DNA from: Porphyromonas bennonis DSM 23058 = JCM 16335
GTDB lineage: Bacteria > Bacteroidota > Bacteroidia > Bacteroidales > Porphyromonadaceae
Direction: 5' to 3'
Assembly: GCF_000375645.1 (NCBI RefSeq)
Contig: NZ_AQWR01000003.1
Location: forward strand, 1 to 64,000
Length of the DNA: 64,000 nt
Numbering within the stretch: position 1 is the first letter of the stretch; every line of letters starts with the position of its first letter. This document shows positions 53,065-61,481 of this stretch, piece after piece. The translations under genes and the position numbers were made by a program. The notes beneath the pieces were generated by a model. It made no database searches. It had not been told where the DNA came from and saw only the letters and a list, made by a program, of their open reading frames with translations.

Positions 53065-53124
53065 CTAATACCGGTAATAGTTCCGACTATTACCGGTATT
53101 AGTTTTGCCTATTACCGACTATAG
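53065..53124. repeat. 22-bp-period palindrome array, locus 4 (3 units)
   Basis: Units start at 53065, 53087 and 53109: CTAATACCGGTAATAG, CTATTACCGGTATTAG, and a decayed CTATTACCGACTATAG, with spacers TTCCGA and TTTTGC. A single loose unit (CTAATACCGGGTTTTAG) is at 53566-53582. The array opens an 0.8-kb repeat-rich non-coding stretch after smpB. Confidence 0.9.
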
Positions 53125-53161
53125 ATTTCACTCCGATTGTCTCCGTATGACTACATCCTGC

Positions 53162-53184
53162 CGACCCCGCCAGGGTGTCGCACT
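53162..53184 (+). repeat. 23-bp repeat R3, copy 1
   Basis: Begins CGACCCCGCCAGGG and ends TGTCGCACT. It is identical to the reverse complement of 53384-53406 and one base different from 53341-53363. Confidence 0.9.
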
Positions 53185-53195
53185 CACCGGTCCGG

Positions 53196-53265
53196 GGGTG
53201 ACGCATTTGAGAGACACCGTAGCCATTCATCTAATTGTGAAGAGTGGGGAACGAAGCACCCCTTG
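53196..53265. repeat. Dispersed repeat R2, copy b
   Basis: Matches 34722-34790 at about 56 of 70 positions; the last 19 nt (GGGAACGAAGCACCCCTTG) are identical. The end overlaps a small hairpin GCACCC / GGGTGC. Confidence 0.8.
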
Positions 53266-53754
53266 TGGGTGCCCGTTTTTTAGCAACGGGTCGAGGGGCG
53301 CAGCCCCGACGACCCGTGGATCAGGCATCGCAGGCGATCGCGACCCCGCCAGGGCGTCGCACTGATTGCTTGACTCTCTGACAAGTGCGACACCCTGGCG
53401 GGGTCGTATATATTTCTCGGGATCCTCTTTCCCGGGGTCTTCGGCACTTCGTGCCTCGACACCCGGTCTAAAAAGCGATGATCCCTCCGGGGCTTCGCCC
53501 CTGCGGGATCGGTCCGGCGTATCATTAACCACGGCTCTCACATGCGTCAGCCCTACGCCCCCAAACTAATACCGGGTTTTAGACTTCACCGAAGTCTATC
53601 CGGCTCGATACGATACTCCTCGCCGCCTGGGATGCCCGCTCCCTTACTCTCAGTGCAAATCGCAAGGGGTCGAGGTCAAAACGTTGATCTGCCCTGCTCA
53701 CTGGTCCGGCAATCAGTGCTGTCCAGTAACCGCATTTCAGCAGGGCACTTCTCC
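53266..53754. other. Hairpin-rich non-coding region before ATPase 2
   Basis: No gene is supported. Visible hairpins include GTCGAGGGGC / GCCCCGAC (about 53290-53310), GGCAC-TTC-GTGCC (about 53442-53455) and GATCCC..CGGGGC-TTC-GCCCC..GGGATC (about 53481-53511), several closed by short TTCG-type loops. R3 copies 2 and 3 also lie here. From 53585 to 53754 no structure stands out. Confidence 0.5.
53341..53406. repeat. R3 copies 2 and 3 forming a long hairpin
   Basis: Copy 2 (53341-53363) and inverted copy 3 (53384-53406) pair over 23 nt, with one T/C difference, around a 20-nt loop. Copy 3 is the exact reverse complement of the copy at 53162. Confidence 0.9.
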
Positions 53755-53812
53755 AAAACCACTTTTGGAAAAGCTATTTTTCCCCTAAAAACCACTTTTG
53801 GAAAAGCTATTT
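53755..53812 (+). repeat. Tandem 25-bp repeats at the ATPase 2 promoter
   Basis: Two identical 25-nt copies (53755-53779 and 53788-53812) separated by 8 nt. Each begins AAAACCACTTTTGG and ends AAAAGCTATTT, with a CTTTT-GG-AAAAG inverted core. The second copy ends two nt before the -7 element, so the repeats occupy the operator/-33 zone. Confidence 0.9.
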
Positions 53813-53814
53813 CG

Positions 53815-53822
53815 TATCTTTG
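53815..53822 (+). promoter_or_regulatory. -7 element of ATPase 2
   Basis: TATCTTTG, exact consensus, 26 nt before the ATG at 53849; it supports this start over an upstream in-frame TTG at 53798 that lies inside the tandem repeat. Confidence 0.6.
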
Positions 53823-53848
53823 TCGTATCACTAATCAGCCTTTTACCT

Positions 53849-55054
53849 ATGGATCAGCAGACAATCATACCCTTAGTGGACGCCTATCACCGAAGACTTG
53901 CCGTTGTGGACACGAGATTTGTCCGCTTCTTGCACGACAAAGTCAATTGGTCGTCCCGTCTTATTGGTATCAGAGGTTCGCGTGGTACGGGTAAGACTAC
54001 GCTTCTGCTCCAGCATATTAAGCGGACCTTTGAGAGAGTAGATGATGCACTGTGGGTCTCACTGGACAACCTGTGGTTTAAGACCCATTCGCTCCCTGAC
54101 TTAGTGGAGTTTCTATATAGTCGTGGTCTCAGATACCTCTTTGTGGATGAGGTGCATAAGTATCCAGACTGGACGATCGTCCTGAAGAATCTCTACGACA
54201 GCTACCCCGATCTTAACATCGTCTATACCGGCTCCTCCATGCTGGAGATAGACCACTCTAAGTCGGACCTGTCGCGGCGTCAGTCGCTCTACACTCTGCC
54301 GGTGATGTCCTTTAGGGAGTTCCTCTCCATCAGCAGTGCACTTGAGGTGTCGCCGGTATCGCTCGAGGACTTGCTTGGCGACCATGTCTCTCTGGCGATG
54401 GAGCTAACTCCTCAGGTGACGATACTACAGCTCTTCGATGAGTACCTGAGGCAGGGATGTTACCCATTCTATATAGAGGCAGGTGAGGAGTACCTCCTGA
54501 GACTTGCTGCTATAGCGACACTGGTTATCGAGAGTGATATGCCGGCTGTGGAGAGCGTCTCTTACTCAACGATCGAGAAGACTAAAAAGCTGCTGGCCAT
54601 CATCTCTCAGAGCGTCCCTATGGTTCCGAATGTCAGTAGACTCGCCTCCGCCCTGGAGTCTACGCGGGACAGCTGCCTCAGGATGCTCCATGCGCTAGAG
54701 CGTGCTCAGATCATCTCTACACTGACCAAGACCCCTAAGAGCTATAAGCGTCTCTCCTCTCCGGATAAGGTATTCCTCGGAAATACCAACCTTATGGCGG
54801 CCCTCGGGAACAAAGTGGATCTCGGGAACAGGCGAGAAACGTTCTTCAATAACCAACTCCAGGTCATAGGGGATGTGACTATGCCGGCTAAGGGGGACTT
54901 CTTCGTCAATGGGAAGTATCTCTTTGAGGTAGGTGGAGCCGGCAAGACGTTTGACCAGATTAAGGACGAGCCCGCTAGCTTCCTCGCAGTAGACGATGTG
55001 GAGATCGGATCCGGTAGCCGGATCCCGCTCTGGATGTTTGGGCTGCTCTACTAA
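53849..55054 (+). CDS. AAA-family ATPase (AAA_14 type)
   Basis: A 401-residue ATPase. Walker A is GSRGTGKT (residues 43-50), Walker B LFVDEVHKYPDW (from 97), and the sensor region is IVYTGSSMLEIDHS. The middle is winged-helix-like. The C-terminal segment KGDFFVNGKYLFEVGGAGKTFDQIKD (shown by GDFFV and FEVGGAGK) could be a nuclease-fold remnant with D...E..GK spacing. It belongs to the same broad group as the protein at 14554-15873 but is only distantly similar. It is isolated, preceded by tandem repeats and hairpin-rich DNA and closed by a bidirectional terminator. Function unknown; members are candidates for regulatory, defence or selfish elements. Confidence 0.85.
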   Translation: MDQQTIIPLVDAYHRRLAVVDTRFVRFLHDKVNWSSRLIGIRGSRGTGKTTLLLQHIKRTFERVDDALWVSLDNLWFKTHSLPDLVEFLYSRGLRYLFVDEVHKYPDWTIVLKNLYDSYPDLNIVYTGSSMLEIDHSKSDLSRRQSLYTLPVMSFREFLSISSALEVSPVSLEDLLGDHVSLAMELTPQVTILQLFDEYLRQGCYPFYIEAGEEYLLRLAAIATLVIESDMPAVESVSYSTIEKTKKLLAIISQSVPMVPNVSRLASALESTRDSCLRMLHALERAQIISTLTKTPKSYKRLSSPDKVFLGNTNLMAALGNKVDLGNRRETFFNNQLQVIGDVTMPAKGDFFVNGKYLFEVGGAGKTFDQIKDEPASFLAVDDVEIGSGSRIPLWMFGLLY

Positions 55055-55071
55055 TCCAGGTGTTTTCGGGC

Positions 55072-55114
55072 AAAAAAAAAGGTCCTACACCGAGTATCCG
55101 GCGTAGGACCTTTT
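55072..55114. terminator. Bidirectional terminator between ATPase 2 and rnhB
   Basis: A 12-bp stem AAAAGGTCCTAC / GTAGGACCTTTT with a 14-nt loop that itself contains CACCGAGTATCCGG. It is flanked by an A run on the left and T on the right; it serves the converging genes. Confidence 0.9.
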
Positions 55115-55124
55115 GATATATTTT

Positions 55125-55742
55125 TCAGTCGTCAGGGAAGAGGGAGGGGCGGCAGGGAGCGAAGGAGCGGCGATGGTGAGGTGTGAGGCCGTACAGGCGG
55201 ATCGCCTCGAGGTGAGCCGCCGTGCCGTAGCCGGCATTTCGCTCCCAGTGGTAGGCGGGATAGCTCTCTCCAAGCCTTGCCATCAGACTGTCACGGTAGA
55301 CCTTTGCTACGATGGAGGCGGCGGCGATGGAGGCGACCCTGCCGTCACCCCCCACGATGGTCTCGTAGGGGATCTCCTTAGTGGTGCGAAATCGATTGCC
55401 ATCGATGAGGAGGTACTCAGGAGCGGGCCTTAGCCCGTCGATGGCGCGCTGCATGGCGAGGAAGGTGGCACCGAGGATATTCATCTGGTCGATCTCCTCG
55501 GGCGATGCGCTTCCGACAGAGACGGCAACTGCCTGCTCACGGATCATGAGATCGTAGGCCTCCCGCTTGTGTGGTGTCAGCTGCTTCGAGTCGGTCAGCC
55601 CCGGTAGGTCGAGGGTAGGGGGCAGGATCACTGCAGCAGCGACCACAGGGCCGGCGAGACAGCCGCGGCCTACCTCATCCACGCCCGCCTCCAGCCGATC
55701 CGCCCGGAGTCGGGCGGGGAGATGGATCACTTCCCTACTCAC
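55125..55742 (-). CDS. rnhB: Ribonuclease HII
   Basis: A 205-residue type 2 RNase H that removes misincorporated ribonucleotides and RNA from RNA-DNA hybrids. The catalytic acidic pair is Asp22-Glu23 in GVDEVGRGCLAGPVVAAAVIL (shown by VDEVGRGCLAGP). Further acidic residues lie in YLLIDGNRF and the ASIVAKVYRDSLM block. Its start overlaps the end of the CDF transporter gene by 8 nt, making it the last gene of the long minus-strand division/cell-wall operon. Length and motifs are typical. Confidence 0.96.
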   Translation of the reverse strand: MSREVIHLPARLRADRLEAGVDEVGRGCLAGPVVAAAVILPPTLDLPGLTDSKQLTPHKREAYDLMIREQAVAVSVGSASPEEIDQMNILGATFLAMQRAIDGLRPAPEYLLIDGNRFRTTKEIPYETIVGGDGRVASIAAASIVAKVYRDSLMARLGESYPAYHWERNAGYGTAAHLEAIRLYGLTPHHRRSFAPCRPSLFPDD

Positions 55743-56778
55743 GATCCGGCAGCGGCTCTCCAGAGTCGGGATCGCAGAGATCGGGACGACGACGCATGAA
55801 GTCCCTCGTGTGGCGATAGGGGTGCGACGGCTCCATGTGGACCACCACGTGCGTCCGGGCGCCGAAGTGGTCCAGCAGCTCTTGCTCTGTCTCGCTCGCT
55901 ATGTCGTGTGCCTCGTAGAGAGTGAGGAGGCCATTGGCACGTATATCCAGTTCGATCGAGAGTGTCTCCGAGCCGATCATTCGTGCCATGATGTGGTGAG
56001 GGGAGGAGGCTCCGGGTACCGTCTCCACGACGCTGCGGATCTCCTCGACGGTCTCCGGGTCGACCGTGCTGTCGGTCAGCTTGAGGATGGCGGGACGGTA
56101 GACCCCTATGCCGGATCGGATGATCAGACCTCCGACGATGATCGCCGCCAGTGGCTCGAAGAGTGTCCCCTCGCCCGGGATCAGTCGTGCCCCGAGCACG
56201 CCTATGACGACGGCAGAGGCGGAGAAGACGTCGGAGATGTGGTCCATCGCCTGTGCGTGGAGGGCGTCAGAGCGGGTCTCTCTCGCCTTCTGCTCTGTAT
56301 AGAAGTAGGTGAGGAGCTTCAGCACCACCGTCGTGATGGCGACCCAGAGTGCGATAATCTCCGGGGACTTGGGCAGTACACCCTCACTGAAGTAGTCGTA
56401 GAAGGTTCTGCAGGAGCCAAAGACGATCAGCACGCCGGTCACCAGCATCGACAGGGCGATCAGGAGCGAGCCGACGATCTCGTACTTCCCATGGCCGTAG
56501 ATGTGCTCGTCGTCCTCCTTGGGCTTAGCGGAGATGTGGAGGAAGATGTAGGTGATGATATTGGCGCAGATGTCGAGGAGCGAATTGATCGCATCGGCGA
56601 TCAGGGCGGCGGAGTGACCGGTGATACCGGCGAAGAGCTTGACCGGAGGAAGGAGAAAATTGACCATGGAGGAGAAGGCATAGGCGCGCTTCTTCGCTCG
56701 ATCGTTCGCCTTGATCTCCTGTTCTGTCAGTGCTCGTTCGTGTGCAGGTGGGGCGGTTACTTCTCTCTCTTTACGCAT
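55735..56778 (-). CDS. Cation diffusion facilitator transporter
   Basis: A 347-residue inner-membrane metal-ion/proton antiporter of the CDF family. There are about six hydrophobic helices. Metal-site residues are visible in ALIADAINSLLD (helix 2) and DALHAQAMDHISDVFSA (helix 5), along with the conserved HGKYE. A cytoplasmic C-terminal ferredoxin-like domain (about 225-320) follows, with HHIMARMIGSETLSIELDI. The tail is acidic. It lies between ftsQ and rnhB, overlapping ftsQ by 22 nt and rnhB by 8 nt. The metal (Zn, Mn, Fe or Cd) cannot be set from the sequence. Confidence 0.93.
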   Translation of the reverse strand: MRKEREVTAPPAHERALTEQEIKANDRAKKRAYAFSSMVNFLLPPVKLFAGITGHSAALIADAINSLLDICANIITYIFLHISAKPKEDDEHIYGHGKYEIVGSLLIALSMLVTGVLIVFGSCRTFYDYFSEGVLPKSPEIIALWVAITTVVLKLLTYFYTEQKARETRSDALHAQAMDHISDVFSASAVVIGVLGARLIPGEGTLFEPLAAIIVGGLIIRSGIGVYRPAILKLTDSTVDPETVEEIRSVVETVPGASSPHHIMARMIGSETLSIELDIRANGLLTLYEAHDIASETEQELLDHFGARTHVVVHMEPSHPYRHTRDFMRRRPDLCDPDSGEPLPDRE

Positions 56779-57518
56779 ACGATCTGGTTTTCATAGGAGA
56801 GCTTCACGAGGGAGTACTTATTGGTCCCCACCTGCGGTTCGATTTCCTTGTAGTAGACGGGGATCTTGGCGAGGTCTTGCTCCAGCGTCTCGAGTCCGTG
56901 GAGCTCAAAGACGACCCTCCCCACTCTCGGGTAGAGGTGTATCTTGCTCTCGGAGAGGATCTCTATGTATCCGAAGAAGTGGCTCCACTCACTGTGCTCA
57001 TACAGGTACTGAGCGAGCGGGTAGAGTACGTAGTGGATCGTCCCGTCGGTCATCGCCCCCTCGGCGAGCGGGACGTAGGCAGTCGAGCCTCGTCTCTGAG
57101 GGACGGATATGCCCTCATCGTCGAGGTACCAGGTGGCACCGTTTCGGCTGTATCGGATGATCGGCGTCCTCTCGTGGACGATCACGTGGAGGCGCATCGT
57201 GGAGGGAGATATGTAGGCGGTGGCGCTACGGATGTAGGTGGAGGCATCGACGAGATCTCTCTCAATCTTCTCCGGGTCTACGCCGCGGGAGATGCTGTCC
57301 TTGAGGTCGATCGGGAGTGCCGCCGCCACCTCTCGCTCCTGGAGGAAGCGTCCCTTGCCGGTGTCCTCTATGCGGATCGCCGTACGAGAGGGGTAGATGG
57401 CGTACGAGACGTGCCGGCGAGCGAGGACAAAGGAGCAGCCGAGCAATATCACCAGCAGCCCCATCACCGTCCAGCCGAGGATCCGGCGAAGTCTCTTTCT
57501 CTCCTTGCGACGTACCAT
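56757..57518 (-). CDS. ftsQ: Cell division protein FtsQ
   Basis: A 253-residue bitopic inner-membrane division protein. It has a basic cytoplasmic N-terminus (MVRRKERKRLRRI), one transmembrane helix (residues 15-33), a POTRA-like segment and a beta domain in the periplasm (LHVIVHERTPIIRYSRNGATWYLDDEG, shown by ERTPIIRY and WYLDDEG). Sequence conservation is low, as usual for FtsQ in Bacteroidetes. Position directly after murC in the same direction supports the assignment. The usual downstream ftsA and ftsZ are missing; a CDF transporter and rnhB follow instead. Confidence 0.88.
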   Translation of the reverse strand: MVRRKERKRLRRILGWTVMGLLVILLGCSFVLARRHVSYAIYPSRTAIRIEDTGKGRFLQEREVAAALPIDLKDSISRGVDPEKIERDLVDASTYIRSATAYISPSTMRLHVIVHERTPIIRYSRNGATWYLDDEGISVPQRRGSTAYVPLAEGAMTDGTIHYVLYPLAQYLYEHSEWSHFFGYIEILSESKIHLYPRVGRVVFELHGLETLEQDLAKIPVYYKEIEPQVGTNKYSLVKLSYENQIVCVKREK

Positions 57519-57533
57519 AGCGGACTCCTTTTC

Positions 57534-58934
57534 TTACCCTTTCTCTCTCAGATGGGCGATCACCTTGGGGATCTCAAACTCGATATCCCCTGCCCCCATC
57601 ATCACCAGTACGTCAAAGGAGTGCTGCTCCAGCTCCGATGGCAGTGACTCCAGCGGGACGACGCACTTATGAGGCGAGGTGACACGCTCCAGGAGCGCCT
57701 CTGAGGTGATGCCGGAGATGGGCTCCTCGCGTGCCGGGTAGATCGGTGCCAGGATCACATCATCCACCGTGGAGAGCGCTTTGCCAAAGTCCTCCATGAA
57801 GTCCCTCGTCCTGCTGTAGAGGTGGGGCTGGAAGACGAGCGTGATCCGCTTCTCCGGGTAGAGCTCTCGGATCGACAGGAGTGAGCGACGCACCTCTCCC
57901 GGGTGATGGGCATACTCATCGATCACCACCGGTCCGTCGATGCCTATGCGCGTTCGCTCAAATCGTCTGTGAGTCCCTCGGTAGTCTGCCAGTGCGGGGC
58001 GGATCTCCTCTTCGGTCAGTCCCACGAGGAGTGCCATGGCAATAGCAGCAGTGGCATTGAGGACATTGATCCGTATCGGCGTGCCAAGCTCCAGGTGGCG
58101 CAGCACGCCGTTGGGCGTATGGAGGTCAAAGAAGAGCCGATCCTCCTCGTAGGTGATCCGATCGTATCGGTAGTCGCACTGCTCCGATGCGCCGTAGCGG
58201 TAGAGTCGGCAGCCCTCGGGGAGGTCGTCCCGGGATACCTGTGCCGCCTCCTCGGCGATCACGAACCCTCCCGGGCGAAGTAGCCCTACGAAGGTGCCAA
58301 ATGCAGCGACATACTCGGCCGCTGTGCCGTAGATATCGAGGTGATCTGCCTCTGTCGCCGTGATGATCTCTGCGTAGGGCGTGAGACGGTGGAAGGAACG
58401 GTCAAACTCGTCCGCCTCTACTACCACATAGTCGCTGCTCTCATCTAGGAGGAGGTTATTGGAGTCGTAATTGAGCATCAGTCCTCCGACGAAGGCATTG
58501 ACCCCCAGGTGGGACTGTCTCATCAGGTGAGCCAGCAGCGAGGAGGTGGTTGTCTTGCCGTGCGAGCCGGCGACGCAGAGTGCCTTGTGTCTCCGGGTCA
58601 CCTGCCCCAGCAGCTCTGCCCGCTTGATCTGCGGTACTCCATGCTCCCTGTAGTAGGCTCTCAGTCTATTGTCCTCATGGATAGCCGGGGTGTAGATCAC
58701 GGTCAGCTCCTTCGCATCGGCGTGGAAGGGCTTAGGCAGCAGTGCAGGGTTGTCGTCGTAGAGGATCTGAGCCCCCAGCGCCTCCAGCCGATCCGAGACA
58801 GGCTTCCGCACATGGTCATAGCCTCCGACGGTGTAGCCGTAGTAGAGGAAGTACTCGGCGAGGGCGCTCATGCCGATCCCGCCTATGCCGATGAAGAAGA
58901 TCGCTCTCCTCTCTGTAGGGTTACGGTCTGGCAT
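57534..58934 (-). CDS. murC: UDP-N-acetylmuramate--L-alanine ligase
   Basis: A 466-residue Mur ligase: UDP-MurNAc + L-Ala + ATP gives UDP-MurNAc-L-Ala in peptidoglycan precursor synthesis in the cytosol. It has the N-terminal Rossmann motif FFIGIGGIGMSALAEY, the ATP P-loop VAGSHGKTTTSSLLAHL, the central VVVEADEFDRSF (metal and substrate) and the C-terminal DEYAHHPGEVRRSL. The start MPDRNPTERR at 58934 is preferred because it leaves a short 14-nt overlap with murG; two further in-frame ATGs up to 58970 would extend into murG. It lies between murG and ftsQ, the usual division/cell-wall order. Confidence 0.96.
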   Translation of the reverse strand: MPDRNPTERRAIFFIGIGGIGMSALAEYFLYYGYTVGGYDHVRKPVSDRLEALGAQILYDDNPALLPKPFHADAKELTVIYTPAIHEDNRLRAYYREHGVPQIKRAELLGQVTRRHKALCVAGSHGKTTTSSLLAHLMRQSHLGVNAFVGGLMLNYDSNNLLLDESSDYVVVEADEFDRSFHRLTPYAEIITATEADHLDIYGTAAEYVAAFGTFVGLLRPGGFVIAEEAAQVSRDDLPEGCRLYRYGASEQCDYRYDRITYEEDRLFFDLHTPNGVLRHLELGTPIRINVLNATAAIAMALLVGLTEEEIRPALADYRGTHRRFERTRIGIDGPVVIDEYAHHPGEVRRSLLSIRELYPEKRITLVFQPHLYSRTRDFMEDFGKALSTVDDVILAPIYPAREEPISGITSEALLERVTSPHKCVVPLESLPSELEQHSFDVLVMMGAGDIEFEIPKVIAHLREKG

Positions 58935-60057
58935 AGCGCTGGATCTCATCGACAATACGTTGTGTGGCATCGGGTAGTCCCAGCTCCTTGGCCGCCGCTG
59001 CCATCCGCTCGCACTGCTCCGGATGGCTCAGCAGATCGAGTGCCGTCGGTACGAGGTCGGTCTGAGCCTTGGCGTCCGGTACGAGGAGTGCCGCTCCCCG
59101 ATCGACGAGCGACTGAGCATTGTGTGTCTGGTGATCCTCAGCAACGTTGGGGGAGGGAATGAGGATCATCGGGAGACCGAGAGCGGTCAGCTCGGAGATC
59201 GTACCGGCTCCGGCACGTGAGATCACCAGGTCGGCGATAGAGTAGGCGTGATCCATCTCGCTGATGAAGGGCATCAGGTGGACGGAGTCGAAGTCCCGCA
59301 CCTGACTCTCCAGTGCGGCATAGTGGTTCTGCCCGCACTGCCAGATTACCTGCAGATCCTCCCGATAGGCGAGCTGAGAGAGCGACTCCAGGATACTCTT
59401 ATTGATGGATCCGGCTCCGAGGCTGCCCCCGAGGATCAGCAATGTCTTCTTGTCCGGGACGAGGTCAAAGGTGGCATACGCCGCCCGACTCTTCCGCTCG
59501 ATCTCCATCAGGCTGTGGCGTATCGGATTGCCCGTGAGGACGATCTCCGGAGTGTCGGGGAAGAAGCGCCGCATATGGGGATAAGCGGTACAGACACACT
59601 TCGCCTTCTTTGCCACCAGCTTATTGGCCTTGCCGGCGTAGGAGTTTTGCTCCTGCACCACCACCGGGATACCGAAGTTGTTAGCGGCGATCAGCGTCGG
59701 CGCACTGGCATATCCGCCCACCCCGACGACGACCTGAGGATCGAAGTGATGGACGAAGTCCTGAGCCTGCTTCGTGCTCTTGTAGAGTTGGGTGGTGAAG
59801 GGGATGATCGAGAATAGGCGCTTGAGCCCTCCACCGCTGGAGAGTCCGCGTACCGGCAGGAGGTGGATCGGATAGCCCGCTGCTGGGATCCGCTTCGCCT
59901 CCGCACGACCCTCAGCGCCGACAAACTGGATGTCGCACTTGGGGAATCGCCTCCGGATCTCATCTGCGATGGAGAGTGCCGGGAAGATATGTCCGCCGGT
60001 GCCACCACCGCTGATGATGACCCGGTACAATTCTGTAGTTGCTTTTTCGTTATCCAT
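58921..60057 (-). CDS. murG: Lipid II synthase MurG
   Basis: A 378-residue GT-B glycosyltransferase at the cytoplasmic membrane face. It transfers GlcNAc from UDP-GlcNAc to lipid I, forming lipid II. The N-terminal ISGGGTGGHIFPALSIA (glycine loop near 17-25) binds the lipid diphosphate. The UDP-GlcNAc site is in ILGGSLGAGSINKSI, PFISEMDHAYSIADLVISRAGAGTISE (shown by SRAGAGTISE) and IPSPNVAEDHQTHNA. It starts 11 nt after ftsW and overlaps murC by 14 nt. Confidence 0.97.
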   Translation of the reverse strand: MDNEKATTELYRVIISGGGTGGHIFPALSIADEIRRRFPKCDIQFVGAEGRAEAKRIPAAGYPIHLLPVRGLSSGGGLKRLFSIIPFTTQLYKSTKQAQDFVHHFDPQVVVGVGGYASAPTLIAANNFGIPVVVQEQNSYAGKANKLVAKKAKCVCTAYPHMRRFFPDTPEIVLTGNPIRHSLMEIERKSRAAYATFDLVPDKKTLLILGGSLGAGSINKSILESLSQLAYREDLQVIWQCGQNHYAALESQVRDFDSVHLMPFISEMDHAYSIADLVISRAGAGTISELTALGLPMILIPSPNVAEDHQTHNAQSLVDRGAALLVPDAKAQTDLVPTALDLLSHPEQCERMAAAAKELGLPDATQRIVDEIQRYARP

Positions 60058-60068
60058 GAGGCGTCTGT

Positions 60069-61475
60069 CTATAGATGAGCTGTTCCGCCGGAAGCCTCCC
60101 GGTGGAGTTTTTCTTTCTGTAGCTTGGTGAGTTGATCAGTGAGCTGTATCTCCTCCTCCATCTCCGGCACCTCCTCCAGGTCGATGATGCGGGTGGCGCT
60201 GCCCGAGACTACGGCATCCTGATAGAGACGGTTCTTATTGATATCGTGAGCGATACTCTGCACGATGGCGAAGTAGATCGCCGTGATGATGTAGGAGGAG
60301 CCCCCCTTAGAGATGAATGGGAGTGTCTGTCCTGTGACCGGAAGTAGGTTTGCCGCCACCGCCATATTCATCATCGCCTGTGTCGTCACGAGGATCCCCA
60401 CGCCCATCAGCACGAGCGTACGGTACATACTGCGGGAGTGCTTGGCCAGCATACCGCAGCGGAAGAAGAAGACGAGGTAAAGGATCAGCAGCCCGGCCGA
60501 ACCGATGATGCCGTACTCCTCCACCACAACGTTGTAGACATAGTCGGAGAAGGCCTGGGGGAGGAACTGCCGCAGCTCGCTCTGCCCCGGTCCCTTGCCG
60601 ATCACATTGCTGTTGGCAATCGCTTTCTGAGCCGCCACCACCTGGTAGTCGTTGCCCATGATATCGTCGTAGGTCTCCTCGTTTATCGGCCTGCCGATCT
60701 TCTCGAAGAATCCCGTCAGGCGGCTGTATCCGGTGGAGGTTCGCCCGATATCGATCACCGATCCCTTCGGAGCCAGCAGCACCACGAGGATCACAAGAGT
60801 GACCGCCGCCAGTCCTCCCAGGGTGAGCCACCGCATACTCTTCCGGTGAGCTCCCCCGACCCACATCATCAGATAGACGATCAGGGCGAGGAAGACGGCG
60901 GTCGAGATATTCTCCATAAATATCAGCAGGCAGGTGATGCCGGTGGCGATGATGATGGTCCAGAAGACCCGCAGTGAGGAGTGCTGCTCATCACTCCCGC
61001 GGAGCAGGCTGGCAGTGAAGTTGATCAGCGTCAGTCGCGTCAGCTCCGACGGCTGGAAGGTGAGGAAGAAGATCTTGAGCCACCGCTTACCGCCATTGAT
61101 CTCAATGCCGATGAAGGGCACCAGCATCAGCAGTATGAGGGAGAAGACAAAGGCGATCGTCGAGCAGCGGAGGTAGTACCGACTCGGTACGTGTGACCCG
61201 AGGACGATGATCCCAAAGGCGCAGATCACCAGGATCAGGTGCTTGAGTATCTGACCGAAGAAGTTTTGCCCGCTATTCTCTGCACGGAATGCCTCCTGGC
61301 TCACGGCAGAGAAGACGACGATGATACTGATCAGCATCAGCGCTATCGTCACGATCCAGATCCCCTTGTCTCCTACAAAGAGATTGGACAGCCGATCCCA
61401 CCGCGCCCAGTGGATCCCAGCGGCAGTCCCCTGCTCCTCGCCCTCAGGCACAGTGTTTAGTCTCTCGTCCGTCAT
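60069..61475 (-). CDS. ftsW: Septal peptidoglycan polymerase FtsW
   Basis: A 468-residue SEDS-family glycosyltransferase with about ten membrane helices that polymerises lipid II at the septum with a class B penicillin-binding protein. Marks include FQPSELTRLTLINF, the extracellular loop VVAAQKAIANSNVIGKGPGQSELRQFLPQAFSDYVY (shown by GKGPGQSELRQFLPQ and SDYVY), EEYGIIGSAGLL and the final TLPFISKGGSSYI. A cytoplasmic C-terminal extension of about 65 residues is predicted coil. It sits between dedA and murG with gaps of 6 and 11 nt. RodA is the alternative, but the murG-murC-ftsQ context favours FtsW. Confidence 0.94.
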   Translation of the reverse strand: MTDERLNTVPEGEEQGTAAGIHWARWDRLSNLFVGDKGIWIVTIALMLISIIVVFSAVSQEAFRAENSGQNFFGQILKHLILVICAFGIIVLGSHVPSRYYLRCSTIAFVFSLILLMLVPFIGIEINGGKRWLKIFFLTFQPSELTRLTLINFTASLLRGSDEQHSSLRVFWTIIIATGITCLLIFMENISTAVFLALIVYLMMWVGGAHRKSMRWLTLGGLAAVTLVILVVLLAPKGSVIDIGRTSTGYSRLTGFFEKIGRPINEETYDDIMGNDYQVVAAQKAIANSNVIGKGPGQSELRQFLPQAFSDYVYNVVVEEYGIIGSAGLLILYLVFFFRCGMLAKHSRSMYRTLVLMGVGILVTTQAMMNMAVAANLLPVTGQTLPFISKGGSSYIITAIYFAIVQSIAHDINKNRLYQDAVVSGSATRIIDLEEVPEMEEEIQLTDQLTKLQKEKLHREASGGTAHL

Positions 61476-61481
61476 CCTCGG

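Noticed and set aside
53798-53848. TTG start for ATPase 2
   Set aside because: It lies inside the tandem promoter repeat and upstream of the -7 element; the ATG at 53849 fits.
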